Counted from the stretch's first letter, positions 1 to 6,205 are shown. The stretch is DNA of 13,288 nucleotides from an uncultured Collinsella sp. (GCA_905197385.1 CAJJYO010000019.1:1-13288); one strand, 5' to 3'. Notes: a model not told the origin generated them from the sequence alone. A program made the numbers and translations.

Positions 1-848
1 TAGCCAGCCTGCGGCAACTGCGCCGTGAGGGCCCAGAACGGCTCCTGGATAAACGCAGGCGTCATGCGGCCCACGCCCAGCTCGAGGAAAAGGATCCTCT
101 GCCGCGCGTGCGCGTCGAGCCAGTCGGACACCTTGCGGTACTGCTCCTCGTAGAGCTCGCCCTGCAGGAAGTTGCCGTAGCCGCGAACCCAAGGGAACGC
201 CTCTGCCCCGCAGTGCGGGCAGCGTGGCACGAATTCTGTCGGAACCTCAAGGCCGTCTCCCATGGCCTCTACCATGCGGGAGACCGGCTCGACCGCGTCC
301 CACACCTCGCCGGTGCAACAGTGGGAGCACTGGAAGAAGCGGTGATCGCCTTGGATCTCTGCTACCTTCTCCCAAGGGTAGATTATCATGAACTGCGTGT
401 CCTGGTTGGTGGTGAGAACGAAGAAGTCTTTCTCGGTAAGAATGGCGTCGAGATCTTTGTAGGGCTCGCGCAGCGGGGCGTTGAGCGTGGTGTCGAGGAA
501 GGTGGCAAGGTAGCCCCAGCGCGACTCGGCGGTGGGCCAGCGGTAGGACGACCCTTCAAAAGCGCCCCTGAAACCGTAGCGCTCGGCGAATTTGCCGAAA
601 TGCCTGCGATAGGTCGCGTTGTCTTCGTAGTAGAAGTCGCCGCCGCCCGCCGCGGAGAGCCCAGAGGCCCCGCCTACAAGCACGCAATCGGCTTCATCGA
701 TCATGCGGGCAAACGTTTCGATTTGCTGGTCGTAGCGCTCGGGCTCGCGGGCACTCAGTTCATAGGGCGTGCCGCCGGTGCGGTAGGCGGCCTGATGGGA
801 AAACGATTGGTTGGTGAGTTCGATAACGAGCCGCTCGTATAGAGTCAC
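1..848 (-). CDS. SirTM-like (class M) sirtuin, 3' end outside window
   Basis: Sir2-family NAD-dependent enzyme; 282 residues are visible and the C-terminus is cut by the left edge. It starts at GTG 846-848 behind AAAGAGAG. The Rossmann motif GGASGLSAAGGGDF is at residues 59-71. The NAD-site motif is TTNQD (N148, D150). Two Cys pairs for structural zinc are CSHCC (174-178) and CPHC (210-213). A LELGVG motif lies near the C-terminus. Where canonical sirtuins have the catalytic HG, this protein has EIQGD (Q166). From family knowledge, SirTM enzymes of Streptococcus and Staphylococcus share the N/D/Q arrangement and the YCPHC and LE(I/L)GVG motifs. They mono-ADP-ribosylate a lipoylated GcvH-like carrier rather than deacetylate. 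Assignment to SirTM is therefore inference from motifs. Partner genes (macrodomain, GcvH-L, lipoate ligase) would lie beyond the edge. The gene is divergent from a TetR regulator that may control it. Confidence 0.85.
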   Translation of the reverse strand, partial: MTLYERLVIELTNQSFSHQAAYRTGGTPYELSAREPERYDQQIETFARMIDEADCVLVGGASGLSAAGGGDFYYEDNATYRRHFGKFAERYGFRGAFEGSSYRWPTAESRWGYLATFLDTTLNAPLREPYKDLDAILTEKDFFVLTTNQDTQFMIIYPWEKVAEIQGDHRFFQCSHCCTGEVWDAVEPVSRMVEAMGDGLEVPTEFVPRCPHCGAEAFPWVRGYGNFLQGELYEEQYRKVSDWLDAHARQRILFLELGVGRMTPAFIQEPFWALTAQLPQAG

Positions 849-849
849 T

Positions 850-897
850 TGATACTCTCTTTCAACTACAATGAACAGGTGTCTATAAAAAGTATCA
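850..897. promoter_or_regulatory. Divergent promoter region with 7-bp inverted repeat, candidate TetR operator
   Basis: TGATACT (850-856) and AGTATCA (891-897) form a perfect inverted repeat. It brackets a plausible rightward promoter for the TetR gene, TTCAAC (861-866), 17 bp, TATAAA (884-889). On the minus strand TTGCTC (914-919), 17 bp, GATACT (891-896) could drive the sirtuin gene. The wide arm spacing is unusual for a TetR operator, so the assignment is tentative. Confidence 0.4.
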
Positions 898-991
898 GTG
901 TTGATTTGCGTCAGAGCAATGAACAGTTTCGAGCTGCTGTCGATAAACGAGCGGCTTCTGGATATTGTTGAGCGCTGCAATTGGAGGGGCC

Positions 992-1549
992 ATGGAATCG
1001 GGGAAGATCGATCGTCGCCGACGCTATACGCTTTCGGTCATACGGGAGGCGTTCTTTGCGCTGCTGGCCGAGGTCGGCTTCGCGAAGATGACGGTGGCGG
1101 ATATTTGCCGCTGTGCCGATATCAACCGCGGCACGTTCTATTTGCACTACGAGGACAAGTTCGCGCTGCTTGATGCACTTATCGACGAGGCCCTGGCGGC
1201 GGCGCCCCCGCTTGAGGGAACGGAGGCGGAGGCTCTCTGCCAGCGCCCGCCGGCAAACGATGACTATTATCTGCTCTACTCGGATGACGATGCATACGCC
1301 CGGGTGGCACAGCGCGTCGTCGAGCGCGGCGCTGAGCAGATGGTTCCCTCGATCATGGAGGAGACCGGGCTCTCGCGCGAGGACGCCTATCTGCTCTTCG
1401 TTCACAACGTCCAGGGAAATCTCGCGGTCAACCGCCTACTCGGTTGGAGGCGAGGGCCCGAGTTCGCCCACGCCCAGGAGCTGCTCAGCGCCTATTCCGA
1501 AGGGGGCATGCGGGCGGTATCGGCCCCTTGCACACCGATCGCGAATTAG
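992..1549 (+). CDS. TetR/AcrR-family transcriptional regulator
   Basis: 185-residue TetR-type repressor. ATG 992 is preferred over the upstream TTG at 965 because GGAGGGG (983-989) lies 2-5 bases before it and the TetR domain begins directly after. The N-terminal helix-turn-helix has the family signature MTVADICRCADINRGTFYLH followed by Y-x-DKFALLDAL (about residues 30-60). The C-terminal ligand and dimer domain (about 65-185) is not diagnostic. The gene is divergent from the sirtuin gene, so it probably regulates itself and possibly that gene. Its TAG stop (1547-1549) overlaps the stop of the convergent cupin gene. The inducer is unknown. Confidence 0.9.
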   Translation: MESGKIDRRRRYTLSVIREAFFALLAEVGFAKMTVADICRCADINRGTFYLHYEDKFALLDALIDEALAAAPPLEGTEAEALCQRPPANDDYYLLYSDDDAYARVAQRVVERGAEQMVPSIMEETGLSREDAYLLFVHNVQGNLAVNRLLGWRRGPEFAHAQELLSAYSEGGMRAVSAPCTPIAN

Positions 1550-1899
1550 AACATGATAGCGTCGTCGGCCGTGAAGGCATCAAGGGATCCCTGCTTGACC
1601 TGAATGCAGACGTATGTGATGCCCGAGTCGGATGCGGCGCGGAACTGACGGTGTGCGGCGGGGGAAATGCGCAGCCAGTCGCCGGCTGCAAGCTCGATTT
1701 CCTCACCGTCGATCGTGACCGAGCCGGCGCCTTCGAGCACGCCATAGATTTCCTCGTTTTCCTTGTGTGCATGGACGAACGGAACGCCAGCGCCGGCGGG
1801 AAGATTGTTGACACTCACCTCTGCCCCGGTAAGCCCGAGCACTTCGTGCAGCTCGACACGGCTCTCATTACCGATGTGGGTCCTTGCATAATTAGCCAT
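1546..1899 (-). CDS. Small single-domain cupin protein
   Basis: 117 residues. Start ATG 1897-1899 lies behind AGAGAGG, and an upstream in-frame start at 1938 has no comparable ribosome site. One conserved beta-barrel cupin covers most of the chain. Cupin motif 1 has H43-x-H45 and E49/E50 followed by IYGVLEGAG. Motif 2 has GDWLRISPAAH with H83. These His and Glu residues are the usual metal ligands of the fold. The substrate cannot be read from sequence; small cupins include sugar-binding, dioxygenase and quinone-handling proteins. Divergence from an HxlR-type redox regulator suggests a role in electrophile or redox stress, which is inference. Confidence 0.85.
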   Translation of the reverse strand: MANYARTHIGNESRVELHEVLGLTGAEVSVNNLPAGAGVPFVHAHKENEEIYGVLEGAGSVTIDGEEIELAAGDWLRISPAAHRQFRAASDSGITYVCIQVKQGSLDAFTADDAIMF

Positions 1900-1949
1900 A
1901 ATGGTTCCTCTCTTGGGGTTGATGTACCTTGCAGGCATCTCCTGCGTGA

Positions 1950-1977
1950 GTTATATTCAACGCGAAGGCGAATGCAA
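1950..1977 (-). promoter_or_regulatory. Sigma-70-type promoter for the cupin gene
   Basis: On the minus strand TTGCAT (1972-1977), 16 bp, TATAAC (1950-1955) lies about 50 bp before the cupin start. The HxlR-type palindrome at 1983-2010 sits directly upstream of the -35 element. The cupin leader also contains a small hairpin, GCAGG/CCTGC (1931-1945). Confidence 0.55.
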
Positions 1978-1982
1978 ATACG

Positions 1983-2010
1983 AGTACGCACATATTTGTA
2001 ACTGCGTACT
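1983..2010. promoter_or_regulatory. Palindromic operator candidate for the HxlR-type regulator
   Basis: AGTACGCA (1983-1990) and TGCGTACT (2003-2010) form a perfect 8-bp inverted repeat with a 12-bp spacer containing ATTTGTAA. A second partial copy, GTACTTTTTTGTGAAAC (from 2006), follows in direct orientation. MarR/DUF24 regulators such as YodB and HxlR often bind GTAC-ended palindromes with a TTTGTAA core near their own promoters. The location between the two divergent genes fits autoregulation plus control of the cupin gene. Confidence 0.55.
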
Positions 2011-2053
2011 TTTTTGTGAAACCGGTATGGTCAAGGAGGTTGGGTCTCCCGTG

Positions 2054-2377
2054 ATGGCGAAAGAGGAGCTTCCGGAGTGTCCGGTCGCAACGGCGGTAAC
2101 GCTCATTGGCGGCAAGTGGAAGCTGCTCATTATCCGTAACTTGCGCGTACGCCCTTGGCGTTTCAACGAGTTGCGCCGCGACCTCGAGGGGATCTCTCAG
2201 AAGGTGCTTACCGACAGCCTGCGGCAGATGGAGGATGATGGGCTGGTCTTTCGCCATGACTATGGCGAGAATCCTCCCCGCGTTGAGTATGGCCTTACCG
2301 AGCTCGGCCGCCAGATGATGCCCATCATGGACTCGCTCGCAGACTTCGGCGCTTATTACAAGACGGTCGTTTCGTAG
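2054..2377 (+). CDS. HxlR-family (MarR/DUF24) winged-helix regulator
   Basis: 107 residues, the usual size of the family. AAGGAGGT (2033-2040) precedes a GTG (2051) and an ATG (2054) in tandem. ATG is chosen because MAKEELPEC is a typical HxlR beginning, but GTG has better spacing, and ATG 2027 would overlap the ribosome site. C9 precedes P10 and the signature IGGKWKLLIIRNL (18-30), followed by RFNELRRDLEGISQKVL and a wing around FRHDYGENPPRVEYGLT. In relatives such as HypR and YodB, a Cys at this position senses quinones, hypochlorite or disulfide stress. A redox-sensing role here is inference. The likely targets are its own gene and the divergent cupin gene. Confidence 0.9.
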   Translation: MAKEELPECPVATAVTLIGGKWKLLIIRNLRVRPWRFNELRRDLEGISQKVLTDSLRQMEDDGLVFRHDYGENPPRVEYGLTELGRQMMPIMDSLADFGAYYKTVVS

Positions 2378-2404
2378 CGGACACGCTGCTTAGGGGGCGG
2401 AGAA

Positions 2405-2430
2405 CCGCTACGAGTACGGTAGCGGTACTC
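2405..2430 (+). other. Two overlapping, mutually exclusive short hairpins
   Basis: CCGCTAC (2405-2411) pairs with GTAGCGG (2419-2425). Within the same segment GAGTAC (2412-2417) pairs with GTACTC (2425-2430). The two stems share bases and cannot form together. They lie between the HxlR stop and the small Cys-rich gene. There is no T-tract, so this is not a standard intrinsic terminator. Confidence 0.35.
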
Positions 2431-2529
2431 CTACGGCCGCTGTCGTTCCCGCAGGATTAGAGCGGAAGGAGACTGCAATGGGGTCGTCCGCCCCACAAGA
2501 AGGCCCTCTCTTCCCGGTATGGCGCCGAC

Positions 2530-2751
2530 ATGCGCACGCCGGCTCAAACTGCTCGATGCGCGAAGTGTTGTTATGGCTTCACTCAGCCTGCGGACGCCCA
2601 ATCATCCGTGCACCACATTCTGCCCATGTGCATGGGCGGCTGCCCCCACCGCCATATGGTCTCCGGCGAGCGCCGTTGCCCCTGGTTCAAAGACGACCCC
2701 GATGCCTACGTCCTCGCCAAAACTCGCGACGCCCGTAAGAGCCGCCAATAA
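2530..2751 (+). CDS. Small Cys/His-rich protein, probably frameshifted near its start
   Basis: Unrecognised protein of 73 residues when read from ATG 2530. It has seven Cys, including CAKCC, CMGGC and RCPW motifs, and several His, so zinc binding is plausible. Codon third positions are GC-rich as in neighbouring genes, which supports this frame as coding. ATG 2530 has no convincing ribosome site. The good one (GGAAGGAG, 2464-2471) precedes ATG 2478, whose frame reads a different, uncharacteristic sequence. Removing one G from the GGGG run at 2480-2483 would join ATG 2478 to this frame. The product would be 91 residues and begin MGRPPHKKALSSRYGADM. No stop interrupts the frame between 2478 and 2530. 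The gene may be a natural frameshift mutant or carry a sequence error. Confidence 0.5.
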   Translation: MRTPAQTARCAKCCYGFTQPADAQSSVHHILPMCMGGCPHRHMVSGERRCPWFKDDPDAYVLAKTRDARKSRQ

Positions 2752-2983
2752 AACCTCCGGCCCTGCTTGGCCCTGGGAATAAACGTCAGACTTGCCCGAT
2801 TCACGCTTCGCGCAAGGGCCGTTCTACTTCCCAAACCTGATCTGTCTGTCGCACAGCTCAAGGGAGCCTGGGATACCTCTTTGATATCTTCCACGAACTA
2901 CTGGAGTGCGGCACAGTCGGATGACTGGACCGTTTTCGTTGGAGCTTGGTTGTTTGCCTGTGTGAATGGCGTATTTGCTTTAG
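2752..2983. other. Gene-poor stretch between convergent genes
   Basis: No convincing gene is present. Short frames on both strands lack ribosome sites, coding bias and recognisable motifs. GGCC repeats around 2757-2775 could form a weak hairpin, but no T-tract follows. No clear terminator for the leftward surface-protein gene was found here. Confidence 0.4.
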
Positions 2984-3904
2984 CTAGCGGTTGCGACGCC
3001 TTGTTGCGGAAATGCTAACTGATGCAACTACGCCACCGGCAACACTCAGGGCGACTGCTATCGCGCCGTTGTCGCCCGTAGCGGGTAGGGTGGTCCTGGC
3101 TGGTTTAGCTGCCGTTACTGCCTTGGTGGAAACGGGATTTGCCGCGGGCTTTTCTGTCTTGGGCTGCGGTGTGGGCTCGGGCTTGGTTTCCGGTTCGGGT
3201 TTGACCTCTGGGATCGGCTTAACACTTGGATCGGGTTTGGAACCGCTCGTATCGGTTGCAATCAAGTGCACGTCACTGTCGAAGATGTAACGGATGTAGT
3301 AATCGTGCCGCGTCTCGTGCATAATCCCTTGCCCGCTGTCGAAGTCACGGTCAACGTGTGTGCCAAGGTGGGCTGAGCTGTTGAGGTTCAGCCTGTAAGG
3401 GATTTGGTCGTCGGCGTAACTGCCTGTAAAGACTACGGTTGCTCTAACGTGATTGTCGATCATGGTCAGGGCAATAGAGACGCTGGCCTCTTTGGGGTTC
3501 TCGGTTTTTATAAGGCCTTCGGTATCGGTGTCGATCTTGAAGAGAAGGACGGTGTCGTTAAGCCCGTAGATGAAGTCTTCGGGTTTGTCGGGGAAATCGT
3601 ATACAAACGCCTCATTCTGGACCAACATAAAGGCAGGAGGGAGCTCCAGGTCATAGTTATGGTCGACAACGGTGGTAGCTGTGAGGCTGCCTTCCGCGTT
3701 GGCTTCGTCGCAGGTAATGGGTGCTGCGACATCGGTTTCGGGCATTTCTGTCGCCAGTGCTGCGCAGGGTAGCAAAAGCAGTCCTGCCACAAGAATGCTT
3801 ACTCCGAAGGCGGCGATTCTGGCGTCTGCATGACGCTTGACGTCGCGGATAGACAGGCCAGTCCGTTTGTTATGGGTCTGCGGTGCAACATGCTGTCCAT
3901 ACAT
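2984..3904 (-). CDS. LPXTG-type cell-wall-anchored surface protein
   Basis: 306 residues with all parts of a sortase substrate. ATG 3902-3904 is preceded by AAGGAG at good spacing. A long basic N-region is followed by a hydrophobic core (about 30-50) and a likely signal peptidase site after ALA51. The middle (about 60-220) is an unrecognised, probably beta-rich domain with many Asp and Tyr. A Pro/Glu/Lys stalk (about 222-256) has repeated KPEP, KPIP and KPDP motifs and probably spans the wall. The sorting signal is LPATG (273-277), a hydrophobic helix and an RRRNR tail. It should be exported by Sec and linked to peptidoglycan. No sortase gene is in the window. Function and ligand are unknown; adhesion or an envelope role is possible. 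Confidence 0.88.
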   Translation of the reverse strand: MYGQHVAPQTHNKRTGLSIRDVKRHADARIAAFGVSILVAGLLLLPCAALATEMPETDVAAPITCDEANAEGSLTATTVVDHNYDLELPPAFMLVQNEAFVYDFPDKPEDFIYGLNDTVLLFKIDTDTEGLIKTENPKEASVSIALTMIDNHVRATVVFTGSYADDQIPYRLNLNSSAHLGTHVDRDFDSGQGIMHETRHDYYIRYIFDSDVHLIATDTSGSKPDPSVKPIPEVKPEPETKPEPTPQPKTEKPAANPVSTKAVTAAKPARTTLPATGDNGAIAVALSVAGGVVASVSISATRRRNR

Positions 3905-4225
3905 AAGACACTCCTTGTTCGTAGGCCGGTTTCCGCGGATCTATATTGCGCCTGGCCGATGCGGCTAGGCTCTTTCACGCGAACGCTTATGCGAGCAGGG
4001 AGAAAGCTCAAGCTAATTTTCTCACAGTCGATACTTTGCGAGCAACGATTTGCTGTTCAATTCTCGGAGAGAAAATCAAGGTGGCCGAGGAGTTATCAGG
4101 CAATGAGATTGTGTCTAGAGAACACGAACGAGAGATGCGATCTACAGACGACTGAATAGCTCTATCCGTTTTGGTTACAACGAAATGTATGCCGCGCGCC
4201 TGCGGCATGAAGAAGGGAGATTCTT
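3905..4225. other. Divergent intergenic region between surface-protein and flavoprotein genes
   Basis: 321 bases with no convincing gene; short frames here lack ribosome sites and family features. It must hold the promoters of both divergent genes, but no strong -35/-10 pair stands out. Visible structure includes a 9-bp stem GCCTGGCCG/CGGCTAGGC (3950-3958/3962-3970, one G-T pair, loop ATG) in the surface-protein leader, and a small inverted repeat AGCAA-CGAT-TTGCT (4041-4054). Confidence 0.45.
4189..4208 (+). other. Hairpin in the flavoprotein leader
   Basis: ATGCCGC (4189-4195) and GCGGCAT (4202-4208) form a perfect 7-bp stem with a 6-base loop, ending 7 bases before the ribosome site AAGGGAG (4213-4219). 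It could affect mRNA stability or be a repressor site. It lacks a T-tract. Confidence 0.4.
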
Positions 4226-4756
4226 ATGAATATCGTTGTATTGAGCGGTAGCCCGCGCAAGGGCGCCAATACCGACACCATGGTCGAGGCGTTTGCCGAG
4301 ACCGCGCGCGAGGCCGGCCATACGGTCGAGGTCATCCGCGTTGCCGGCAAGAAGATTGCTGGTTGCCTGGGGTGTCAGTACTGCTTTGCCCATGAGGGTG
4401 CCTGCGTGCAGAAGGACGACATGGCCGGTGTGCTCGAGACACTGAAAGGCGCCGATATGGTTGTCTTCGCTTCGCCTATCTACTGGTTTGATATCACTGC
4501 GCAGGAGAAGGCCGCCATCGACCGCCTGTATGCCTTCGGTGCTACGGGCTTCCCGTTCACCAAGACGGCCCTTTTGCTCGATAGCCATAGCGAGGGCGTC
4601 TATGATGCGGCGATCGCTATGTACAAGTCAACCTGTGCGTACTGCAAGTGGGAGGACCAGGGCATTGTCACCATCAGCGGTATGACCGAGCGTGACAGCA
4701 TGGTCTCCTCGCCCAAGTTGGAAGAGGTGCGAGAGCTCGCTCGCAAACTCGCCTAA
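4226..4756 (+). CDS. Flavodoxin-family iron-sulfur flavoprotein / NAD(P)H-dependent oxidoreductase
   Basis: 176-residue FMN-binding oxidoreductase. The N-terminal phosphate loop is SGSPRKGANT (7-16). Motif ASPIYWF (about 81-87) contacts the flavin ring. C47, C50, C53 and C60 form C-x2-C-x2-C-x6-C followed by KDDM. This compact spacing matches the Fe-S motif of archaeal and clostridial iron-sulfur flavoproteins, so a 4Fe-4S cluster is possible. A second pair, CAYC, lies near residue 137. The cytosolic enzyme probably passes electrons to an unknown acceptor such as a quinone, a nitro compound or oxygen species. ATG 4226 has AAGGGAG just upstream. It is a single gene, divergent from the surface protein and convergent with the ATPase. 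Confidence 0.88.
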   Translation: MNIVVLSGSPRKGANTDTMVEAFAETAREAGHTVEVIRVAGKKIAGCLGCQYCFAHEGACVQKDDMAGVLETLKGADMVVFASPIYWFDITAQEKAAIDRLYAFGATGFPFTKTALLLDSHSEGVYDAAIAMYKSTCAYCKWEDQGIVTISGMTERDSMVSSPKLEEVRELARKLA

Positions 4757-4846
4757 GGACAAGAAGAACGCATGGCAATCAGCGTTGGCGGAAAGCCTAC
4801 TTCCCTTACCAAGAGGATTACTGATTGCCATGCGTTGATGTCCTTA
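4754..4846. repeat. 93-bp imperfect inverted repeat between convergent genes
   Basis: Outer arms TAAGGACA (4754-4761) and TGTCCTTA (4839-4846) and inner arms AACGCATGGCAATCAG (4767-4782) and CTGATTGCCATGCGTT (4821-4836) are perfect inverted repeats, separated by a 5/2-base internal loop. The 38-base apical loop contains TTGG...CCAA that could extend pairing. The left arm starts on the TAA stop of the flavoprotein gene. It may act as a bidirectional terminator, but there is no T-tract and the loop is long. A miniature mobile or REP-like element is the alternative. Confidence 0.7.
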
Positions 4847-4863
4847 TGGACAATCTCCGCGTG

Positions 4864-5958
4864 CTAGGAGACTTTCTCGCTCAGGAACTCCCTGAATGCG
4901 GGGATGTCAAAGCCAACGAGACCACGCCCACGTTCCCCGATGACGCCGTCCTCGAGAAGGCGGCGTTTGTATTGGCTTGCGTAGTTGCTGGCGACGCCCA
5001 TGCGTTTGGCTATCTCCGAGACCCTGCTGGGGCCAGAATCGGGCAGCATCGCGAGTAAAAACTCAATGTCTTTATCGGAAAGCTCTCGATAGGTCGTTTC
5101 GAGAATGCGATCACGCAGCTCCATGCGTGCGAGTAGGGAACCCTGCTGGACATCGGATGCACTGATTTGGGGCGAGTTCTCCGAAACATCCCAAGTGCGA
5201 TATCCGACGAGCTGCATCATGTAGGGGAATCCGTCGACGGCCTTCACAGCATTCTCGAGCGCTTCTGGTGTGATTGAACGTCCTCCGGCCTCAACGGTTT
5301 TGCGAAACGCGTTTGCAATTTCAACGTCAGTGATTCGTCCTAACTGATGATATTGGGAACGCCTGAGGAACGAGACGGAATCGTTACGCAGCAACGCCGA
5401 TACTTTGTAGGGCAGTCCTGCCATGAGTAGGGCAACTTTTTTACCTTCGCGTACAAAGTGCTGGTAAACAGAGGCAAATTGAAGCATTTCTTCGAGATCG
5501 ACGGTGACTTCATCGATGGTAATGAGAAGTCCGATGTCATGTTTTTCGAGTTGCTTAAAGATGCCATTCATGCGCGTGCGCCAGTTGCCCTGAGCCTCTT
5601 GAGCATATGTCCAATCGATGCCCACTGGACCAATTTGAACGCCGTTTATGCGCGCATGAGGCTGTGAGAGGTAGCTATCTGCGGCTTCTTTGGTTCGCTC
5701 GATAATATCTTCGAGCATGCCTGGCATGGCGGAGACATTTGCTGCGATCCAACCGTGTTCAAGCGCCGTTTCTGAAAGGAGCGAGAGAAGCGCCGTCTTG
5801 CCCGTTCCCCTTGCGCCCGTAAAAATAGTCGACAGGTTTGGATCTCCCGGGCCGTTGATAAAACCACGGTTGATGTCACGCAGAATATGCTCGCGACCCG
5901 CTAGAAAGGGAGGGACGCTTCCGAACGTCGGGGTAAAGGGGTTCTTGCTGTACTCCAT
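4864..5958 (-). CDS. AAA+ ATPase (Orc/Cdc6-like) with C-terminal winged helix
   Basis: 364 residues from ATG 5956-5958, chosen because AAAGGAG directly precedes it and family homology starts at NPFTPTFGSVP. An upstream frame start at 6012 merely translates the repeats. The N-terminus has the AGRE entry motif, Walker A GARGTGKT (48-55) and Walker B LLITIDE (144-150). The C-terminal 60 residues form a winged helix (VSEIAKRMGVASNYASQYKR). The layout resembles stand-alone bacterial ATPases of the Orc1/AAA_16 type, whose function is mostly unknown. DNA binding by the C-terminal domain is likely. Three tandem 19-bp repeats abut the start and are the obvious candidate binding site for autoregulation. 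No nuclease or effector domain is visible. Confidence 0.85.
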   Translation of the reverse strand: MEYSKNPFTPTFGSVPPFLAGREHILRDINRGFINGPGDPNLSTIFTGARGTGKTALLSLLSETALEHGWIAANVSAMPGMLEDIIERTKEAADSYLSQPHARINGVQIGPVGIDWTYAQEAQGNWRTRMNGIFKQLEKHDIGLLITIDEVTVDLEEMLQFASVYQHFVREGKKVALLMAGLPYKVSALLRNDSVSFLRRSQYHQLGRITDVEIANAFRKTVEAGGRSITPEALENAVKAVDGFPYMMQLVGYRTWDVSENSPQISASDVQQGSLLARMELRDRILETTYRELSDKDIEFLLAMLPDSGPSRVSEIAKRMGVASNYASQYKRRLLEDGVIGERGRGLVGFDIPAFREFLSEKVS

Positions 5959-5965
5959 GGTGACT

Positions 5966-6022
5966 CCTTTGCAAGTTTTGCTAATTTTTGCAAGTTTTGC
6001 TAATTTTTGCAAGTTTTGCTAA
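5966..6022 (-). repeat. Three tandem 19-bp repeats overlapping the ATPase ribosome site
   Basis: On the minus strand the unit TTAGCAAAACTTGCAAAAA occurs in direct contiguous copies at 6004-6022 and 5985-6003. A third copy at 5966-5984 ends in GG instead of AA, which creates the Shine-Dalgarno AAAGGAG of the ATPase. Each unit holds the small palindrome GCAA-AAC-TTGC. The array is 57 bp long and ends 7 bases before the start codon. It could be a DNA operator array or an mRNA element. Confidence 0.85.
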
Positions 6023-6059
6023 CAGCTGACCAAAGGGCATCGAAGCAGTGACGCTGACA

Positions 6060-6108
6060 TTTTTTACGCAGAAAAATAAGCAGAAATCAATTTATCTGCG
6101 TTAAAAAA
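6060..6108. repeat. AT-flanked inverted repeat upstream of the ATPase repeats
   Basis: ACGCAGA (6066-6072) pairs with TCTGCGT (6095-6101), extended by T6 and A6 runs with one bulge. The loop is 22 bases and contains a direct repeat of GCAGAAA. It may be an operator in the ATPase promoter region or a weak bidirectional terminator backing up the topoisomerase terminator. On the minus strand TTGATT (6085-6090) could be a -35 element. Confidence 0.45.
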
Positions 6109-6112
6109 TAGT

Positions 6113-6169
6113 TGAGAAGAAAAACGACGAGTCCCGGGCGCAATGCCGTTGCGTTCCGGGCCTCGTCGC
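6113..6169 (-). terminator. Rho-independent terminator of the topoisomerase operon
   Basis: Read leftward, GCGACGAG and CCCGG segments (6149-6169) pair with 6124-6143 around the loop 6144-6148, giving a GC-rich stem of about 18 pairs with one mismatch and a small bulge. It is followed by GTTTTTCTTCT (6123-6113). It starts 37 bases after the stop of the A-subunit gene. Confidence 0.85.
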
Positions 6170-6205
6170 TTTGAGAAGTATCTAACGGTCTCGTTGCCGT
6201 GGCAC

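Noticed and set aside
108..842. 244-codon plus-strand frame at the left edge
   Set aside because: It is codon-aligned antisense of the sirtuin gene, whose NAD and zinc motifs are unmistakable on the minus strand.
869..926. Direct repeat CAATGAACAG at 869-878 and 917-926
   Set aside because: Only two 10-bp copies with no symmetry or further structure; chance cannot be excluded.
898..1173. Possible leader peptide or small gene from ATG 919 upstream of TetR
   Set aside because: The first 20 residues look plausible, but there is no ribosome site and the frame continues out of phase into the TetR gene.
2767..3018. 83-codon plus-strand frame after the Cys-rich gene
   Set aside because: TTG start without a ribosome site, no recognisable motif, and it overlaps the end of the surface-protein gene.
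5966..6022. CRISPR-like array
   Set aside because: The 19-bp units are contiguous without spacers, so this is a tandem repeat and not a CRISPR.
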